Shown in pieces: positions 16,630-26,523 of a DNA stretch of 64,000 nt (its first letter is position 1; each line of letters opens with the position of its first letter). A program made the translations under genes and the position numbers. This DNA is from an uncultured Clostridia bacterium (GTDB lineage: Bacteria; Bacillota; Clostridia; TANB77; CAG-508): NCBI GenBank assembly GCA_934155265.1, contig CAKPGU010000007.1, forward strand, positions 1-64,000, given 5' to 3'. Under the pieces are notes generated by a model. The model saw only the letters and a program-made list of their open reading frames with translations, was not told the DNA's origin and ran no database searches.

Positions 16630-17745
16630 CTATTCTTTTAATCTAATAGGTAAAATCATGTAAACATATTCATTGTTTTCCACAGATTTTACTAAACATG
16701 GGGATATACTTGTTCCAAATTCAACAAAAACCTCTTCATCATCTATTGCTTTTAAGCTGTCTAGGAAATATTTTGGATTAAATCCAGCTTCAATATTCTT
16801 TCCTTCAGTAGAAACAAATAATTCCTCTTTAGCTTCTCCTGTTTGATTTGTGCAAGATATTGTCATTTTTCCAATATCTATAGAAACTTTAACAGGATAT
16901 TTTTTCTCTTTTTCAATTGAAGATGCTGAAATTAAACTAATTCTCTCAAAACTATTTTGTAAACTACTTTTATTAACTCTAATTCTAGTCTCCCAATTGC
17001 TTGGTATTACTGATTTATAGTTTAAAAATTCTCCATCTAATATTCTTGTAACAACTTTACAATTTTCCATTTCGAATAATGCTTGATTTCTTGCAATTCC
17101 TATTCTAACATGATCAAAAGAATCTAATAATATTTTATTTATTTCATTCAATGTTCTTCCTGGTATTACTGCCTTAAAATCATTTACTTTTGTTTGTAAA
17201 TAAATACTTCTTAGTGCTAATCTAAAACCGTCAACTGCAACAACATTTAACTTATTGTTTTCCACTTCGAATAAACAACCTGTGAATATTGGTCTGTTTT
17301 CTTCGTTACTAACTGCAAATATTGTTCTTCTTATCATATTTTTTAACATATTCTGTTCTAAATCAATTGAATTTTCTACCTCTATTTTAGGTAATTCTGG
17401 GAATTCAGAAGGATTCATTGTTGTTAGTTTATATAAAGCTCCTTCACATTCTATCTCCAATAAATTATTTTCATTTAAAGTTATATAAATCTCTGTATCT
17501 GGTAATTTTCTGATTATTTCGCTAAACATTATAGCATTTACAACTGTACTTCCTTGTTCTTTTACTTCACATTCCATTACATATTCTATACCGATTTCTA
17601 AGTCATAAGTAGTTAATTTAATTTCTTTATCATTAGTTTGTATAAGTATTCCTTCTAGTATAGGCATTGTTGTTTTAGATGCTACACCTTTTACTACGGA
17701 ATTTAATGCTTTAAGGATATTTTCCTTATAACAAACGATTTTCAT
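16630..17745 (-). CDS. dnaN: DNA polymerase III sliding clamp (beta)
   Basis: 371 residues, the usual size of the bacterial beta clamp, which encircles DNA and tethers polymerase. The start MKIVCYKENILKALNSVVKG, the middle NRPIFTGCLFE, VAVDGFRLALR and the C terminus ending YMILPIRL are characteristic. The ATG at 17745 is chosen because GGAG lies seven bases upstream and the family begins there; an upstream in-frame ATG (17814) would overlap a DnaA box. It follows dnaA in the leftward operon-like series. Confidence 0.97.
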   Translation of the reverse strand: MKIVCYKENILKALNSVVKGVASKTTMPILEGILIQTNDKEIKLTTYDLEIGIEYVMECEVKEQGSTVVNAIMFSEIIRKLPDTEIYITLNENNLLEIECEGALYKLTTMNPSEFPELPKIEVENSIDLEQNMLKNMIRRTIFAVSNEENRPIFTGCLFEVENNKLNVVAVDGFRLALRSIYLQTKVNDFKAVIPGRTLNEINKILLDSFDHVRIGIARNQALFEMENCKVVTRILDGEFLNYKSVIPSNWETRIRVNKSSLQNSFERISLISASSIEKEKKYPVKVSIDIGKMTISCTNQTGEAKEELFVSTEGKNIEAGFNPKYFLDSLKAIDDEEVFVEFGTSISPCLVKSVENNEYVYMILPIRLKE

Positions 17746-17814
17746 TTCGATCTCTCCTTTATATATTTTATTAATATTAATATAAATATTATTAGTAGTA
17801 ATAGTATTAGGCAC

Positions 17815-17981
17815 TGTGGATAATGTGGAAAACTGTGTGGAAACTATAATTCCCTAAGGAAAAATTGTGTGTATAACTTAGTGGATAACTATTTAAATTT
17901 TCCACATTGTTTTTTTTCAAATGTGGATATATGAGTTGTTAACAGTTTATCAACACACTTTCAACATTTGGATGTGGATAT
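17815..17981. other. DnaA-box cluster between dnaA and dnaN (part of oriC region)
   Basis: The 335-base gap contains a perfect box TGTGGATAA (17815-17823) and near matches AGTGGATAA (17880-17888), TGTGGATAT (17922-17930 and 17973-17981) and TTATCAACA on the other strand (17947-17955). Several further TGTGGAAA-like strings are present. Clusters on both sides of dnaA give a bipartite origin arrangement as known in Bacillus. Confidence 0.8.
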
Positions 17982-18080
17982 CTAATCTAGCTATTCCGTA
18001 AGTAAAGATAACTAATTTGTAACCAAACAATTGTCCATGTGAACAAATTTTCAAAAACAGTAACTAAACTATTTATTTTT

Positions 18081-19430
18081 CTATTGTTCACCATTTATAA
18101 TTATGTTTTTCACACTTTCCACAATTAATCTTGTGTTATTTTTGTCTTTTACTTCTTTTTCAATTTTCTTACAAGCATGCATTACAGTTGAATGATCTCT
18201 ATTGCCGAAATCCTCTCCTATCTTAGGATAAGACATATTTGCGACTTCTCTACAAAGGTACATAGCAATTTGTCTTGGGAAAGCAATTTCATTTGAACGT
18301 TTATTGCTTGCTAAATCATCTTTATTTATATTGAAATACTTTGCAACAGTTTCTTTTACGAAATCTGATGAAAGAACTTTTTCACTTGCTGCTTTAAATT
18401 CATTAATGGTATTTTCTGCTAATTCTATTGTGATTGGAGTATGTGTAAGTGATGCTGTGGCAATGATTTTGTTAAATACTCCTTCTAATTCTCTAATGTT
18501 TGAATCAATTTTATTAGCAATATTTGCTAATATACTATCATCAACTACAATTTTTTCTTCTTGAGCTTTTTTTCTTAAAATAGCTAAACGCGTTTCATAA
18601 TCTGGGCAGGAAATATCTGCCAATAGTCCCCATTCAAATCTAGATTTTAGTCTATCTTCAAGAAACTGTATTTCTCTTGGAGGCTTATCACTAGAAATGA
18701 TTATTTGCTTTTTATCTTCATATAAAGCGTTAAATGTGTGGAAAAATTCTTCTTGAACTCTTTCTTTTCCGGCAATAAATTGAATATCGTCTATTAATAG
18801 AACATCAATTGTTCTATATTTATTCCTAAATACTTCGTTCTTATTGTCTTTGATGGCATTTATTAATTGATTTGTGAACTTTTCAGATGTTACATATAGA
18901 ATTTTTGCAGATCTGTTATTTTGCAAAATTCTATTTCCTATAGCTTGCATTAAGTGAGTTTTTCCTAATCCTACTCCACCATATAAAAACAATGGATTGT
19001 AAGATTCACCAGGTTTATCACCTACTGCAATTGCTGCTGCATGGGCAAAACGGTTGTTATTACCAACAACAAAGGTTTCAAATGTATATTTTGGATTTAA
19101 AGTTTTGTTTGAAATTTCAATATCTCCATCTTGTACATTATTAGAAGAACTTACTTCTCCTCCTTCTACCTTTTTGCCATTTTCGTCACAAATTACAGAA
19201 AATGTCCAATCTTTATTTGTAATGAATTTGAAAGTATTAAGAACTAGATCAGCATAACGAGTTTCTAGCATTTCTTTGCAGTAAGGTGAACTAGCTTTTA
19301 AGACGATGTTATTGTCAGTCATTTCAGTGATTTCCATAGAACTAAACCAAGTTTGAAATGCAATTTGAGTTACTTCATCTTTTAGTAAATCTTTTGCTTG
19401 ATTCAATAGTTCGTCTTTGTCAATTTGCAT
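18081..19430 (-). CDS. dnaA: Chromosomal replication initiator DnaA
   Basis: 449 residues. Domain I (1-85) contains the helicase-binding surface around TWFSSMEI. Domain III is an AAA+ ATPase with Walker A GGVGLGKTH and Walker B VLLIDDIQFIAGKE. Domain IV binds DnaA boxes through RDHSTVMHACKKIEK. The ATG at 19430 follows AAAGGATG and gives the normal start MQIDKDELLNQAKD; an earlier ATG would overlap the DnaA boxes upstream. It is flanked by boxes on both sides, which also implies autoregulation. Confidence 0.98.
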   Translation of the reverse strand: MQIDKDELLNQAKDLLKDEVTQIAFQTWFSSMEITEMTDNNIVLKASSPYCKEMLETRYADLVLNTFKFITNKDWTFSVICDENGKKVEGGEVSSSNNVQDGDIEISNKTLNPKYTFETFVVGNNNRFAHAAAIAVGDKPGESYNPLFLYGGVGLGKTHLMQAIGNRILQNNRSAKILYVTSEKFTNQLINAIKDNKNEVFRNKYRTIDVLLIDDIQFIAGKERVQEEFFHTFNALYEDKKQIIISSDKPPREIQFLEDRLKSRFEWGLLADISCPDYETRLAILRKKAQEEKIVVDDSILANIANKIDSNIRELEGVFNKIIATASLTHTPITIELAENTINEFKAASEKVLSSDFVKETVAKYFNINKDDLASNKRSNEIAFPRQIAMYLCREVANMSYPKIGEDFGNRDHSTVMHACKKIEKEVKDKNNTRLIVESVKNIIINGEQ

Positions 19431-19464
19431 ATTAAAACATCCTTTCAAATAAAAAATCATAAAG

Positions 19465-19675
19465 TTATCCACAAAGTTTTCCACAAGTGTGGATAACTTT
19501 GTAATATTTATGTAATAAATAGTGAATTTTCTACGAACAAATTTTTAATAGTTTTTGATTAAAAAATCCCCTACTTTTCTTTTTCTGTATAATATCAAAA
19601 TTTTATACAATAAGTCAAGATAGTTGTGGATAATTTTCAAAAAAATGTGGAAAAGCACAAAAAAATTGTGGAAAA
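19465..19675. other. oriC DnaA-box cluster upstream of dnaA
   Basis: Perfect boxes TTATCCACA (19465-19473) and TGTGGATAA (19488-19496 and 19625-19633), plus variants TTTTCCACA (19477-19485) and TGTGGAAAA (19646-19654 and 19667-19675). The next 60 bases (about 19685-19745) are nearly pure A/T and could be the unwinding element. The strand bias of genes switches here (leftward dnaA, rightward rpmH). Confidence 0.88.
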
Positions 19676-19800
19676 CTATACTTTTATGACAAAAATATTA
19701 CAAAAAAATTAAAATTTTTTATATTTTATACAATATTTTTTTTGCAAAATCAATATAAAAAAATCAAAAAGTAAAAAAAGTGGAATTTTGCCAAAAACTA

Positions 19801-19830
19801 TTGACAAGCGTTGTAAGAATGGTGTATAAT
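19801..19830 (+). promoter_or_regulatory. Promoter of rpmH
   Basis: TTGACA (19801-19806), 18-base spacer, TATAAT (19825-19830). The 18 bases AAAAACTATTGACAAGCG around the -35 are identical to those at the tRNA-Ser promoter at 28.5 kb. Confidence 0.85.
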
Positions 19831-19906
19831 CGATGTACTTGTTATTTTGTAACAAATTTCCAAAATGGAATTGATATATAACAAAAAAATAGGAGGTGCA
19901 ATAATA

Positions 19907-20041
19907 ATGAAAAGAACATTCCAACCAAAAAATAGACAAGAAAAGAAAGAACATGGATTTATGAAAAGAATGTCAACAAGATCAGGAAGAAATGTATTAA
20001 AAGCAAGAAGAGCAAAAGGAAGAAAAAAAATCTGTGCTTAG
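19907..20041 (+). CDS. rpmH: 50S ribosomal protein L34
   Basis: 44 residues: starts MKRTFQPKNRQEKKEHGF, continues KRMSTRSGRNVLKARR and ends KGRKKICA, the standard basic L34 sequence. AGGAGGTG precedes the ATG. It is the first gene of the rightward rpmH-rnpA-yidD-yidC-jag series found at most bacterial origins. Confidence 0.97.
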   Translation: MKRTFQPKNRQEKKEHGFMKRMSTRSGRNVLKARRAKGRKKICA

Positions 20042-20047
20042 AATGGA

Positions 20048-20078
20048 AACTAAAGGTCTAGGCCTTTAGTTGTTTTAT
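20048..20078 (+). terminator. Terminator/attenuator between rpmH and rnpA
   Basis: AACTAAAGG (20048-20056) pairs with CCTTTAGTT (20063-20071), followed by GTTTTATT. Because rnpA follows without a clear separate promoter, it probably lowers rather than stops downstream expression. Confidence 0.7.
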
Positions 20079-20116
20079 TATTCCTAATAAAGCTCTTTTA
20101 TTAAGGGAGTAGGAAA

Positions 20117-20473
20117 ATGAAAAAAACAGAAATGCTTAAAAAAAATTATGAATTTAAAAATGTACTATCAAAAGGAAAATTTTTCAAAGAAAAAGAAATT
20201 GAAATATTTTTATTAAAAAATAATAAAAAAAGGAATTTATTAGGAATTGCAGTAGGCACAAAAAATGGAAAAGCTTTCCAAAGAAATAGAGCAAAAAGAA
20301 TAATAAGAGAAAGCTATACAAAGCTTGAAAATCAATTGACAGAAGGAAATAGTATAGTAATAATAATAAATAAAAATTTTTGTATTGATGATATGAGTTT
20401 CATAGAAGTTTATCAAGAAATGAAAAACATATTTGAAAAAGCCAAAATATTGAAAAAAGAAGAAGAAATATGA
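20117..20473 (+). CDS. rnpA: Ribonuclease P protein component
   Basis: 118 residues. The protein subunit assists RNase P RNA in trimming tRNA 5' ends. The family hallmark basic helix is seen as GKAFQRNRAKRIIRESY (about residues 54-70), preceded by LLGIAVGTKNG. The N terminus (KKNYEFKNVLSKGK) is also typical. AGGGAGTAGG precedes the ATG. The stop overlaps the start of yidD, so translation is coupled. Confidence 0.95.
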   Translation: MKKTEMLKKNYEFKNVLSKGKFFKEKEIEIFLLKNNKKRNLLGIAVGTKNGKAFQRNRAKRIIRESYTKLENQLTEGNSIVIIINKNFCIDDMSFIEVYQEMKNIFEKAKILKKEEEI

Positions 20474-20688
20474 AAAAAATATGTATATATTTAATTGAAT
20501 GGTATCAAAAGAATATATCTAATTTTTTTAAAAATAGAAATATAAGATGCAAATATTATCCTAGTTGTTCAGAATATACTAAACAAGCAATAGAAAAATA
20601 TGGAGTAATAAAAGGGAGTATATTAGGAATAAAAAGGATTTTAAAATGTAATCCTTTTTCTAAGGGAGGATATGATCCATTAAAATAG
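20470..20688 (+). CDS. yidD: Membrane protein insertion efficiency factor YidD
   Basis: 72 residues with the family signature CKYYPSCSEYTKQAIEKYG (about residues 28-46) and the ending NPFSKGGYDPLK. YidD is a small membrane-associated protein that aids insertion with YidC, encoded 14 bases downstream. Its ATG overlaps the rnpA stop by four bases. Confidence 0.95.
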   Translation: MKKICIYLIEWYQKNISNFFKNRNIRCKYYPSCSEYTKQAIEKYGVIKGSILGIKRILKCNPFSKGGYDPLK

Positions 20689-20702
20689 AAAGGGGCAAAG
20701 AG

Positions 20703-21623
20703 ATGATAGCATTTTTTGCAAATATATTTGGATATGTATTAAATTTTATTTATGAATTAGTAAAAAATTATGGTTTGGCAATTATTATTTTTTCTGTATT
20801 AATAAAAATTTTAATGATACCAATATCAATAAAACAACAAAAAACTATAAAAAAATCAGCTAAAATTCAATCCAAAATGAAAGAAATACAATTTAAATAT
20901 AAAAATAATCCAGAACAGTTAAATCAAGCTACAATGGAACTTTATAAATCAGAAAATATGAGTCCATTTAGTGGTTGTTTAAGTGGAATTATACAAATCA
21001 TATTACTATTTGCAGTATTTTACTTAGTGCGTTCACCATTAACATATATGAAAAAAGTTAATCCAGACGTAATAAATAAATATTCAACAATCATAAAAGA
21101 AAATGATTTAAGTACAAATAGTGCATATCCTGAAATTGAAATAATTAGGGAATTAGATAATATTAAAAACTTAAAAAATAATCAAGAAACTCAAGATAGT
21201 GAAGAGCAAAAAACAGATTTAGCTGAAATTAATGATGAAGAAGTAGATTCTTTATACATAAACATGGACTTTTTAGGACTTAATTTAGCACAAGTTCCAA
21301 CAAGAAGTTCTGATTGGAAAGCATATATAATACCAATTTTATATGTAATTATAGCTATAATTTCAATGAGAATAACAAATCCTACAAAACCAAAAGAAAA
21401 ACCAGTTGAAAATAAAGATGAAAAAGCATTAGCTAAGCCAGAAGAAGAGTTTGATCCAATGGCTCAGATGAATAAAAATATGAATATGATGTTTCCTGTT
21501 ATGTATTTAGCAGTAGCATTAATAGCACCATTAGGATTAGCACTATATTGGCTAATGAATAGTTTATTGATGATTTTTGAAAGATTAATTTTAAATAAAC
21601 TATTAAAAGACGAGGAGGAATAG
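20703..21623 (+). CDS. yidC: Membrane protein insertase YidC/Oxa1
   Basis: 306 residues, five-span insertase that integrates proteins into the membrane. First span about residues 10-35 with IIIFSVLIKILMIPISIKQQK; a cytoplasmic helical hairpin (KSAKIQSKMKEIQFKYKN) follows; later spans include GCLSGIIQIILLFAVFYLV and the final NMMFPVMYLAVALIAPLGLA. No lipoprotein signal is seen, unlike Bacillus SpoIIIJ. An acidic loop of about 70 residues lies between the second and third spans (about 120-190). Confidence 0.93.
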   Translation: MIAFFANIFGYVLNFIYELVKNYGLAIIIFSVLIKILMIPISIKQQKTIKKSAKIQSKMKEIQFKYKNNPEQLNQATMELYKSENMSPFSGCLSGIIQIILLFAVFYLVRSPLTYMKKVNPDVINKYSTIIKENDLSTNSAYPEIEIIRELDNIKNLKNNQETQDSEEQKTDLAEINDEEVDSLYINMDFLGLNLAQVPTRSSDWKAYIIPILYVIIAIISMRITNPTKPKEKPVENKDEKALAKPEEEFDPMAQMNKNMNMMFPVMYLAVALIAPLGLALYWLMNSLLMIFERLILNKLLKDEEE

Positions 21624-21626
21624 AAA

Positions 21627-22301
21627 ATGGCAAAATGTATTATTTCAGAAGGAAAAACAACATCAGAAGCTATTGAAAAAGGCTTAAAAGAAATTGGTTT
21701 ACCAAAAGAATTAGTTGAAATTAAAGTATTAGAAGAAAATAAAAAGAGTTTTTTTGATATATTAGCACCTAAAATAGTAAAAGTAGAGTTAAAAGAAAAA
21801 GAAGCAAAAAAACCAGAAGAATTTGAAATTGAGACAACAGAGCAAGAACTAGAAGAAGCAAAAAGTGAATTAGATAAATTTTTAAAAGAATTTGTAGAAA
21901 AGTTTAATAATGAAACAACATATACAATTGAAATAAAGGAAAAATGTATTTATATTTCAATAAATGGGGAAAATGTTGGAAACCTTATAGGATATAGGGG
22001 AGAGGCTTTATATGCATTAGAAAATATATTAAAAGCATTGGCAAATAAAAATTCAGAAAATAGAGTTATTGTTAGATTAGATATAGAAAATTATAAAGAA
22101 AAAAGAATAAAAACTCTTCAAGATGTAGCTGCAAAAAAGGCTAGAATAGTTGAAAAAACAGGAAAAATGATAACGTTAGAACCAATGCAAGCATATGAAA
22201 GAAAAGTAATTCACAGCTTTTTACAAAATAATCCCAAAGTAGAAACAAGAAGTATTGGCCAAGAACCAAGAAGAAGAATAGTAATTTCAAAAATAGATTA
22301 A
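21627..22301 (+). CDS. jag: RNA-binding protein Jag/KhpB (EloR)
   Basis: 224 residues. An N-terminal Jag domain (SEGKTTSEAIEKGLKEIG... FFDILAPK) is joined by an acidic linker to a KH domain (NVGNLIGYRGEALYALENIL, about 112-131) and a C-terminal R3H domain ending in PRRRIVISKI. The protein binds RNA with KhpA and is linked to cell elongation in relatives. It starts three bases after yidC, and a strong terminator follows. Confidence 0.93.
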   Translation: MAKCIISEGKTTSEAIEKGLKEIGLPKELVEIKVLEENKKSFFDILAPKIVKVELKEKEAKKPEEFEIETTEQELEEAKSELDKFLKEFVEKFNNETTYTIEIKEKCIYISINGENVGNLIGYRGEALYALENILKALANKNSENRVIVRLDIENYKEKRIKTLQDVAAKKARIVEKTGKMITLEPMQAYERKVIHSFLQNNPKVETRSIGQEPRRRIVISKID

Positions 22302-22310
22302 TAAAAATCG

Positions 22311-22372
22311 GAAGTCAAAGTTCAGATTTTAATCATGCAAAAGATTAAAAGACTTTGACTTCTTATTTTTTT
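22311..22372 (+). terminator. Terminator after jag
   Basis: GAAGTCAAAG (22311-22320) pairs with CTTTGACTTC (22353-22362), with an inner stem TTTTAATC/GATTAAAA, followed by TTATTTTTTT. It ends the rpmH-jag unit. Confidence 0.9.
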
Positions 22373-22388
22373 AGAATGGAGGAATAAA

Positions 22389-23759
22389 ATGAGTACAATA
22401 GCATCAATCTCTACGGCACCAGGAATTGGCGGGATTGGAATAATTCGAATGAGTGGAGAAAAATCATTTGAAGTTTTAGATAAAATATTTATTGCAAAAA
22501 ATAAACAAAATATTGATGAAATAAAAGGATATACCATTAAATACGGAAATATAGTGGAAGATGGGAATGTTATAGATGAAGTTTTAGTTTCATATTTTAA
22601 AGCACCAAGGAGTTATACAACTGAAAATATGTGTGAAATTAATTCACATGGTGGAACAGTAATAGTAAGAAAAATACTAGAATTATGCTTGAAAAATGGA
22701 GCTGAGCTTGCGGAGCCAGGGGAATTCACAAAAAGAGCATTTTTAAATGGTAGAATAGATTTAGCACAAGCAGAATCTGTAATTGATGTAATTAATGCAA
22801 AATCTGATAAAGAGGCAAAAAGTGGAATAAAGCAGTTAGAAGGATTTTTGTCAAAGGAAATTAAAGAAATTAAACAAGAAATTATGGATGTACTAGTAAA
22901 TATAGAAGTTACAATTGATTATCCAGAATATGATACGCCAGAAGTTCAACAAGAGGAATTAAGTAAAATGCTACAAAGCGTAGGGCAAAGGCTAATTAAG
23001 TTAGAAAAATCTTTTGATAATGGTAAAATTATAAAAGAAGGTATTAAAACTGCAATTATAGGTAAGCCAAATGCAGGAAAATCATCTCTTTTAAATGCAA
23101 TCTTAAAAGAAGATAGAGCAATTGTAACAGATATTGCAGGGACTACAAGAGATACAATTGAAGAATTTGTAACAATTAATGGAATACCTTTAAAATTAAT
23201 AGATACAGCAGGTATTAGGGAAGCTTCTGATAAGGTAGAAAAAATAGGAGTAGAAAAATCAATTAAATTAGCAGAAGAAGCAGATCTAGTAATAGCTATT
23301 TTTGATAGTTCTAAGGAATTAACAGAAGAAGATATTGAAATTTTAAAATTAATAGAAAATAAAAAGTCTATAATTTTATTAAATAAAAATGATTTAAATT
23401 CAGTAATTTCAGAAAATGATGAAAAATTAAAAAAGGCAAGTAAAAATATATTAAAGATTTCTGCATTAAATAAAACTGGAATAGATGAATTATATGAAAA
23501 AATTTCTGAATTATTTAATTTAAATGAAATTAATTTAGATAATGATATATTAATTACAAATGTTAGACACAAAAATATAATTTCAAAGTCTTTAGAAAAC
23601 GTTAAAAAAGCAAATGAGGCGTTAAATATGAATATGCCTATTGATATTATAACTATTTATATAAAAGAGATTCTAGAGGATTTAGGAGAGATTACAGGTG
23701 AAGTTGTAACTGAAGATATAATAAATGAAATTTTTTCTAAATTCTGTCTTGGAAAATAA
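22389..23759 (+). CDS. mnmE: tRNA modification GTPase MnmE
   Basis: 456 residues. An N-terminal folate-binding domain (ISTAPGIGGIGIIRMSGE) is followed by a helical domain holding the G domain: G1 GKPNAGKSSLLN (about 223-234), G3 DTAGIR (about 270-275), G4 NKND. The C terminus FCLGK carries the catalytic cysteine. With MnmG, two genes on, it installs the 5-carboxymethylaminomethyl group at wobble uridine of certain tRNAs. Confidence 0.97.
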   Translation: MSTIASISTAPGIGGIGIIRMSGEKSFEVLDKIFIAKNKQNIDEIKGYTIKYGNIVEDGNVIDEVLVSYFKAPRSYTTENMCEINSHGGTVIVRKILELCLKNGAELAEPGEFTKRAFLNGRIDLAQAESVIDVINAKSDKEAKSGIKQLEGFLSKEIKEIKQEIMDVLVNIEVTIDYPEYDTPEVQQEELSKMLQSVGQRLIKLEKSFDNGKIIKEGIKTAIIGKPNAGKSSLLNAILKEDRAIVTDIAGTTRDTIEEFVTINGIPLKLIDTAGIREASDKVEKIGVEKSIKLAEEADLVIAIFDSSKELTEEDIEILKLIENKKSIILLNKNDLNSVISENDEKLKKASKNILKISALNKTGIDELYEKISELFNLNEINLDNDILITNVRHKNIISKSLENVKKANEALNMNMPIDIITIYIKEILEDLGEITGEVVTEDIINEIFSKFCLGK

Positions 23760-23906
23760 ACTCTTAAAATCAAAAATAAGACAATTAAATTCCAAATAGA
23801 TATAATTTCATATAAAATAGTTTAAAACTAAAATATGAGGAAAATAAAAAGAAATAGAACGACATATAAATATAATATTAAATGTAAAAAAAGGAGAGGG
23901 AAGAAA

Positions 23907-25775
23907 ATGAGTTACTATGCAGGTGAATATGATATAGTAGTAATTGGAGCAGGACATGCTGGATGCGAAGCTGCACTAGCTGCAGCAAGACTTGGAATGA
24001 AAACAGCAATATTTTCAATTAGTTTAGAGGCTGTTGCAAATATGCCATGTAATCCACATATAGGTGGAAGTTCAAAAGGACATCTTGTAAGAGAAATAGA
24101 TGCACTTGGTGGAGAAATGGGTAAAAATATTGATAAAACAATGATACAAATAAAAATGCTAAATACCTCAAAAGGGCCAGCTGTGCACTCTTTAAGGGCA
24201 CAAGCAGATAGAAAAAGATATCAAATGGAAATGAAACATACTTTGGAAAAACAAGAAAATTTAGATTTAAAACAAGCAGAAATAGTAGACATAAAGTTAG
24301 AAGGCAATAAAGTGAAATCTATTCAAACAGATGTAGGAGCAATATATAATGTAAAATCAATTATAGTTGCAACAGGTACATATTTAAAAGGAAAAATATT
24401 TATAGGAGATTATTCAAAAGAAAGTGGCCCAGATGGTGTATTTCCAGCTAATAAGCTATCTGAATGTTTAAAAGGATTAGGTGTTAATTTAGTTAGATTT
24501 AAAACAGGAACACCAGCAAGAATTAATAAAAAAAGTATAGATTTTTCAAAGATGGAAGTTCAAAAAGGGGATGTAGACATAATACCATTTTCTTTTGAAG
24601 ATAAAATGAAACAATTTGACCAGGTAGATTGTTATTTAACATATACAAATGCAGAAACACATAAGATTATTAGAGATAATTTACATAGATCACCATTATA
24701 TGCAGGTGTTATAGAGGGAACAGGCCCAAGATATTGTCCATCTATAGAAGATAAAGTTGTAAGATTTGCAGATAAAGAAAGACATCAAGTTTTCGTCGAG
24801 CCAATAGGCATAGATACAGATGAAATGTATATTCAAGGAATGAGTTCATCATTACCAGAAGATGTGCAAATAGCGATGTATAGGACGCTTCCAGGGCTTG
24901 AACATTGTGAATTTACAAGACCTGCATATGCAATAGAATATGATTGTATAGATCCTGCAGATTTAAAATTATCACTAGAATATAAGAAAATTGATGGATT
25001 ATTTTTTGCTGGACAAACAAATGGAACTTCTGGATACGAAGAGGCTGCATGTCAAGGACTAATTGCAGGAATAAATGCTTCACAAAAGATAAAAGGAAAA
25101 GAGCCTTTAATATTAGATAGAACAGAAGCTTATATAGGAGTTTTAATTGATGATATTGTAACAAAAGGAACAAATGAACCATACAGAATGATGACTTCTA
25201 GAGCGGAATACAGACTTTTATTAAGACAAGATAATGCAGATTTACGTTTAACTGAAAAAGGACATGAAATTGGATTGATTTCTGATGAAAGATATAATAA
25301 ATTTTTAGATAAAAAACAAAAAATTGAAGCAGAAAAGAAAAGATTAGAAGAAACAATAGTAAGACCAACAGAAGAAGTAAACGAATTTTTAAGAAATCAA
25401 GGAACTTCTGAGCTTACAACAGGTTCAAAATTATCAGAATTATTAAAAAGAGCAGAAATTTCTTATGCTTCACTTGCAGCAATAGATAAAGATAGACCAG
25501 AATTAGGAGAACAAGTAAAAGAAGAAGTAGAAATTCAAGTAAAATATGATGGATATATAAAAATGCAAGAGGCTCAAGTAGAAAAATTCAAAAAAATGGA
25601 GAAAAAATTATTACCAGAGGACTTAGATTACAATACAGTTAAAGGAATTAGCTTAGAAGCTAGACAAAAATTAAATAAACATAAGCCACATTCAATAGGA
25701 CAAGCTTCTAGAATTTCAGGAGTGTCTCCTGCAGACATTTCTGTATTACTTGTATTTTTACAAACAAAGAGATAG
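23907..25775 (+). CDS. mnmG: tRNA modification FAD enzyme MnmG (GidA)
   Basis: 622 residues from the ATG at 23907, chosen for its AAGGAGAGGG site and the normal family start ahead of the FAD motif IVVIGAGHAGCEAALAAARLG. Further markers are CNPHIGGSSKGHLVREIDALGG, GTGPRYCPSIEDK and EYRLLLRQDNADLRL. It partners MnmE in modifying U34 of tRNA. An earlier in-frame ATG at 23835 would add a basic 24-residue leader with no binding site. Confidence 0.97.
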   Translation: MSYYAGEYDIVVIGAGHAGCEAALAAARLGMKTAIFSISLEAVANMPCNPHIGGSSKGHLVREIDALGGEMGKNIDKTMIQIKMLNTSKGPAVHSLRAQADRKRYQMEMKHTLEKQENLDLKQAEIVDIKLEGNKVKSIQTDVGAIYNVKSIIVATGTYLKGKIFIGDYSKESGPDGVFPANKLSECLKGLGVNLVRFKTGTPARINKKSIDFSKMEVQKGDVDIIPFSFEDKMKQFDQVDCYLTYTNAETHKIIRDNLHRSPLYAGVIEGTGPRYCPSIEDKVVRFADKERHQVFVEPIGIDTDEMYIQGMSSSLPEDVQIAMYRTLPGLEHCEFTRPAYAIEYDCIDPADLKLSLEYKKIDGLFFAGQTNGTSGYEEAACQGLIAGINASQKIKGKEPLILDRTEAYIGVLIDDIVTKGTNEPYRMMTSRAEYRLLLRQDNADLRLTEKGHEIGLISDERYNKFLDKKQKIEAEKKRLEETIVRPTEEVNEFLRNQGTSELTTGSKLSELLKRAEISYASLAAIDKDRPELGEQVKEEVEIQVKYDGYIKMQEAQVEKFKKMEKKLLPEDLDYNTVKGISLEARQKLNKHKPHSIGQASRISGVSPADISVLLVFLQTKR

Positions 25776-25787
25776 GAGAATTATGAT

Positions 25788-26510
25788 ATGAATAATAGTG
25801 TATTTAACGAGGAGCTACTAGAAAAATCTGATATTATAGGTGTTCGTTTTTCTGTGGAGCAGATGGAGCAATTTTATAAATATATGAATTTATTAATTGA
25901 ATGGAATGAAAAAATGAATTTAACAGCAATAATTGAACCAGAAGAAATTATACAAAAACATTTTATTGATTCTTTAACTATATTAAATAGGATAGAAGAT
26001 AATAAAAGTGTAGTTGATGTTGGAACAGGAGCTGGTTTCCCAGGAATTCCATTAAGTATAATGAATCCTACATTAAAAATAACATTAGTTGATTCTTTAA
26101 ATAAGAGATTAGTGTTTCTACAAGAGGTTATTAATCAATTAGGATTGAAAAATGTAGAATTAGTTCATGCTAGAGCAGAGGATTTTGGACAAAATAAAAA
26201 ATATAGGGAGAAATTTGATGTTGCAACTTCAAGAGCAGTAGCAAATTTATCAACATTGTCAGAATATTTAATTCCACTTGTTAAAGTTGGAGGAAAATGC
26301 ATTTGTATGAAGGCTGCAAATGCAACAGAAGAAATTGATCAAGCTAAAAAAGCTATATCAGTTTTGTGTGGAGCAATTTCTAAAGTTGATGAATTTTGCT
26401 TACCACAGAGCGATATTGGAAGAACAATAATAGAAATTAAAAAAGAGAAGCAAACACCAAATAAATATCCAAGAAAAGCTGGTCTTCCAAGCAAAGAACC
26501 AATTAAATAA
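25788..26510 (+). CDS. rsmG: 16S rRNA (guanine-527-N7) methyltransferase RsmG
   Basis: 240 residues. The SAM-binding motif VVDVGTGAGFPGIPLSI (about 72-88) and the RNA-binding features LIEWNEKMNLTAI, KHFIDSL and ATSRAVANL are those of RsmG/GidB. It starts 13 bases after mnmG in the usual mnmG-rsmG-parA order and ends with the common KYPRKAGLPSKEP motif. Confidence 0.96.
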   Translation: MNNSVFNEELLEKSDIIGVRFSVEQMEQFYKYMNLLIEWNEKMNLTAIIEPEEIIQKHFIDSLTILNRIEDNKSVVDVGTGAGFPGIPLSIMNPTLKITLVDSLNKRLVFLQEVINQLGLKNVELVHARAEDFGQNKKYREKFDVATSRAVANLSTLSEYLIPLVKVGGKCICMKAANATEEIDQAKKAISVLCGAISKVDEFCLPQSDIGRTIIEIKKEKQTPNKYPRKAGLPSKEPIK

Positions 26511-26523
26511 TAAATGATCATAT

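Noticed and set aside
19709..19954. Leftward 81-codon frame overlapping the rpmH promoter and gene
   Set aside because: It is antisense to rpmH and its promoter, in AT-rich origin DNA, with low-complexity Phe/Leu-rich translation.
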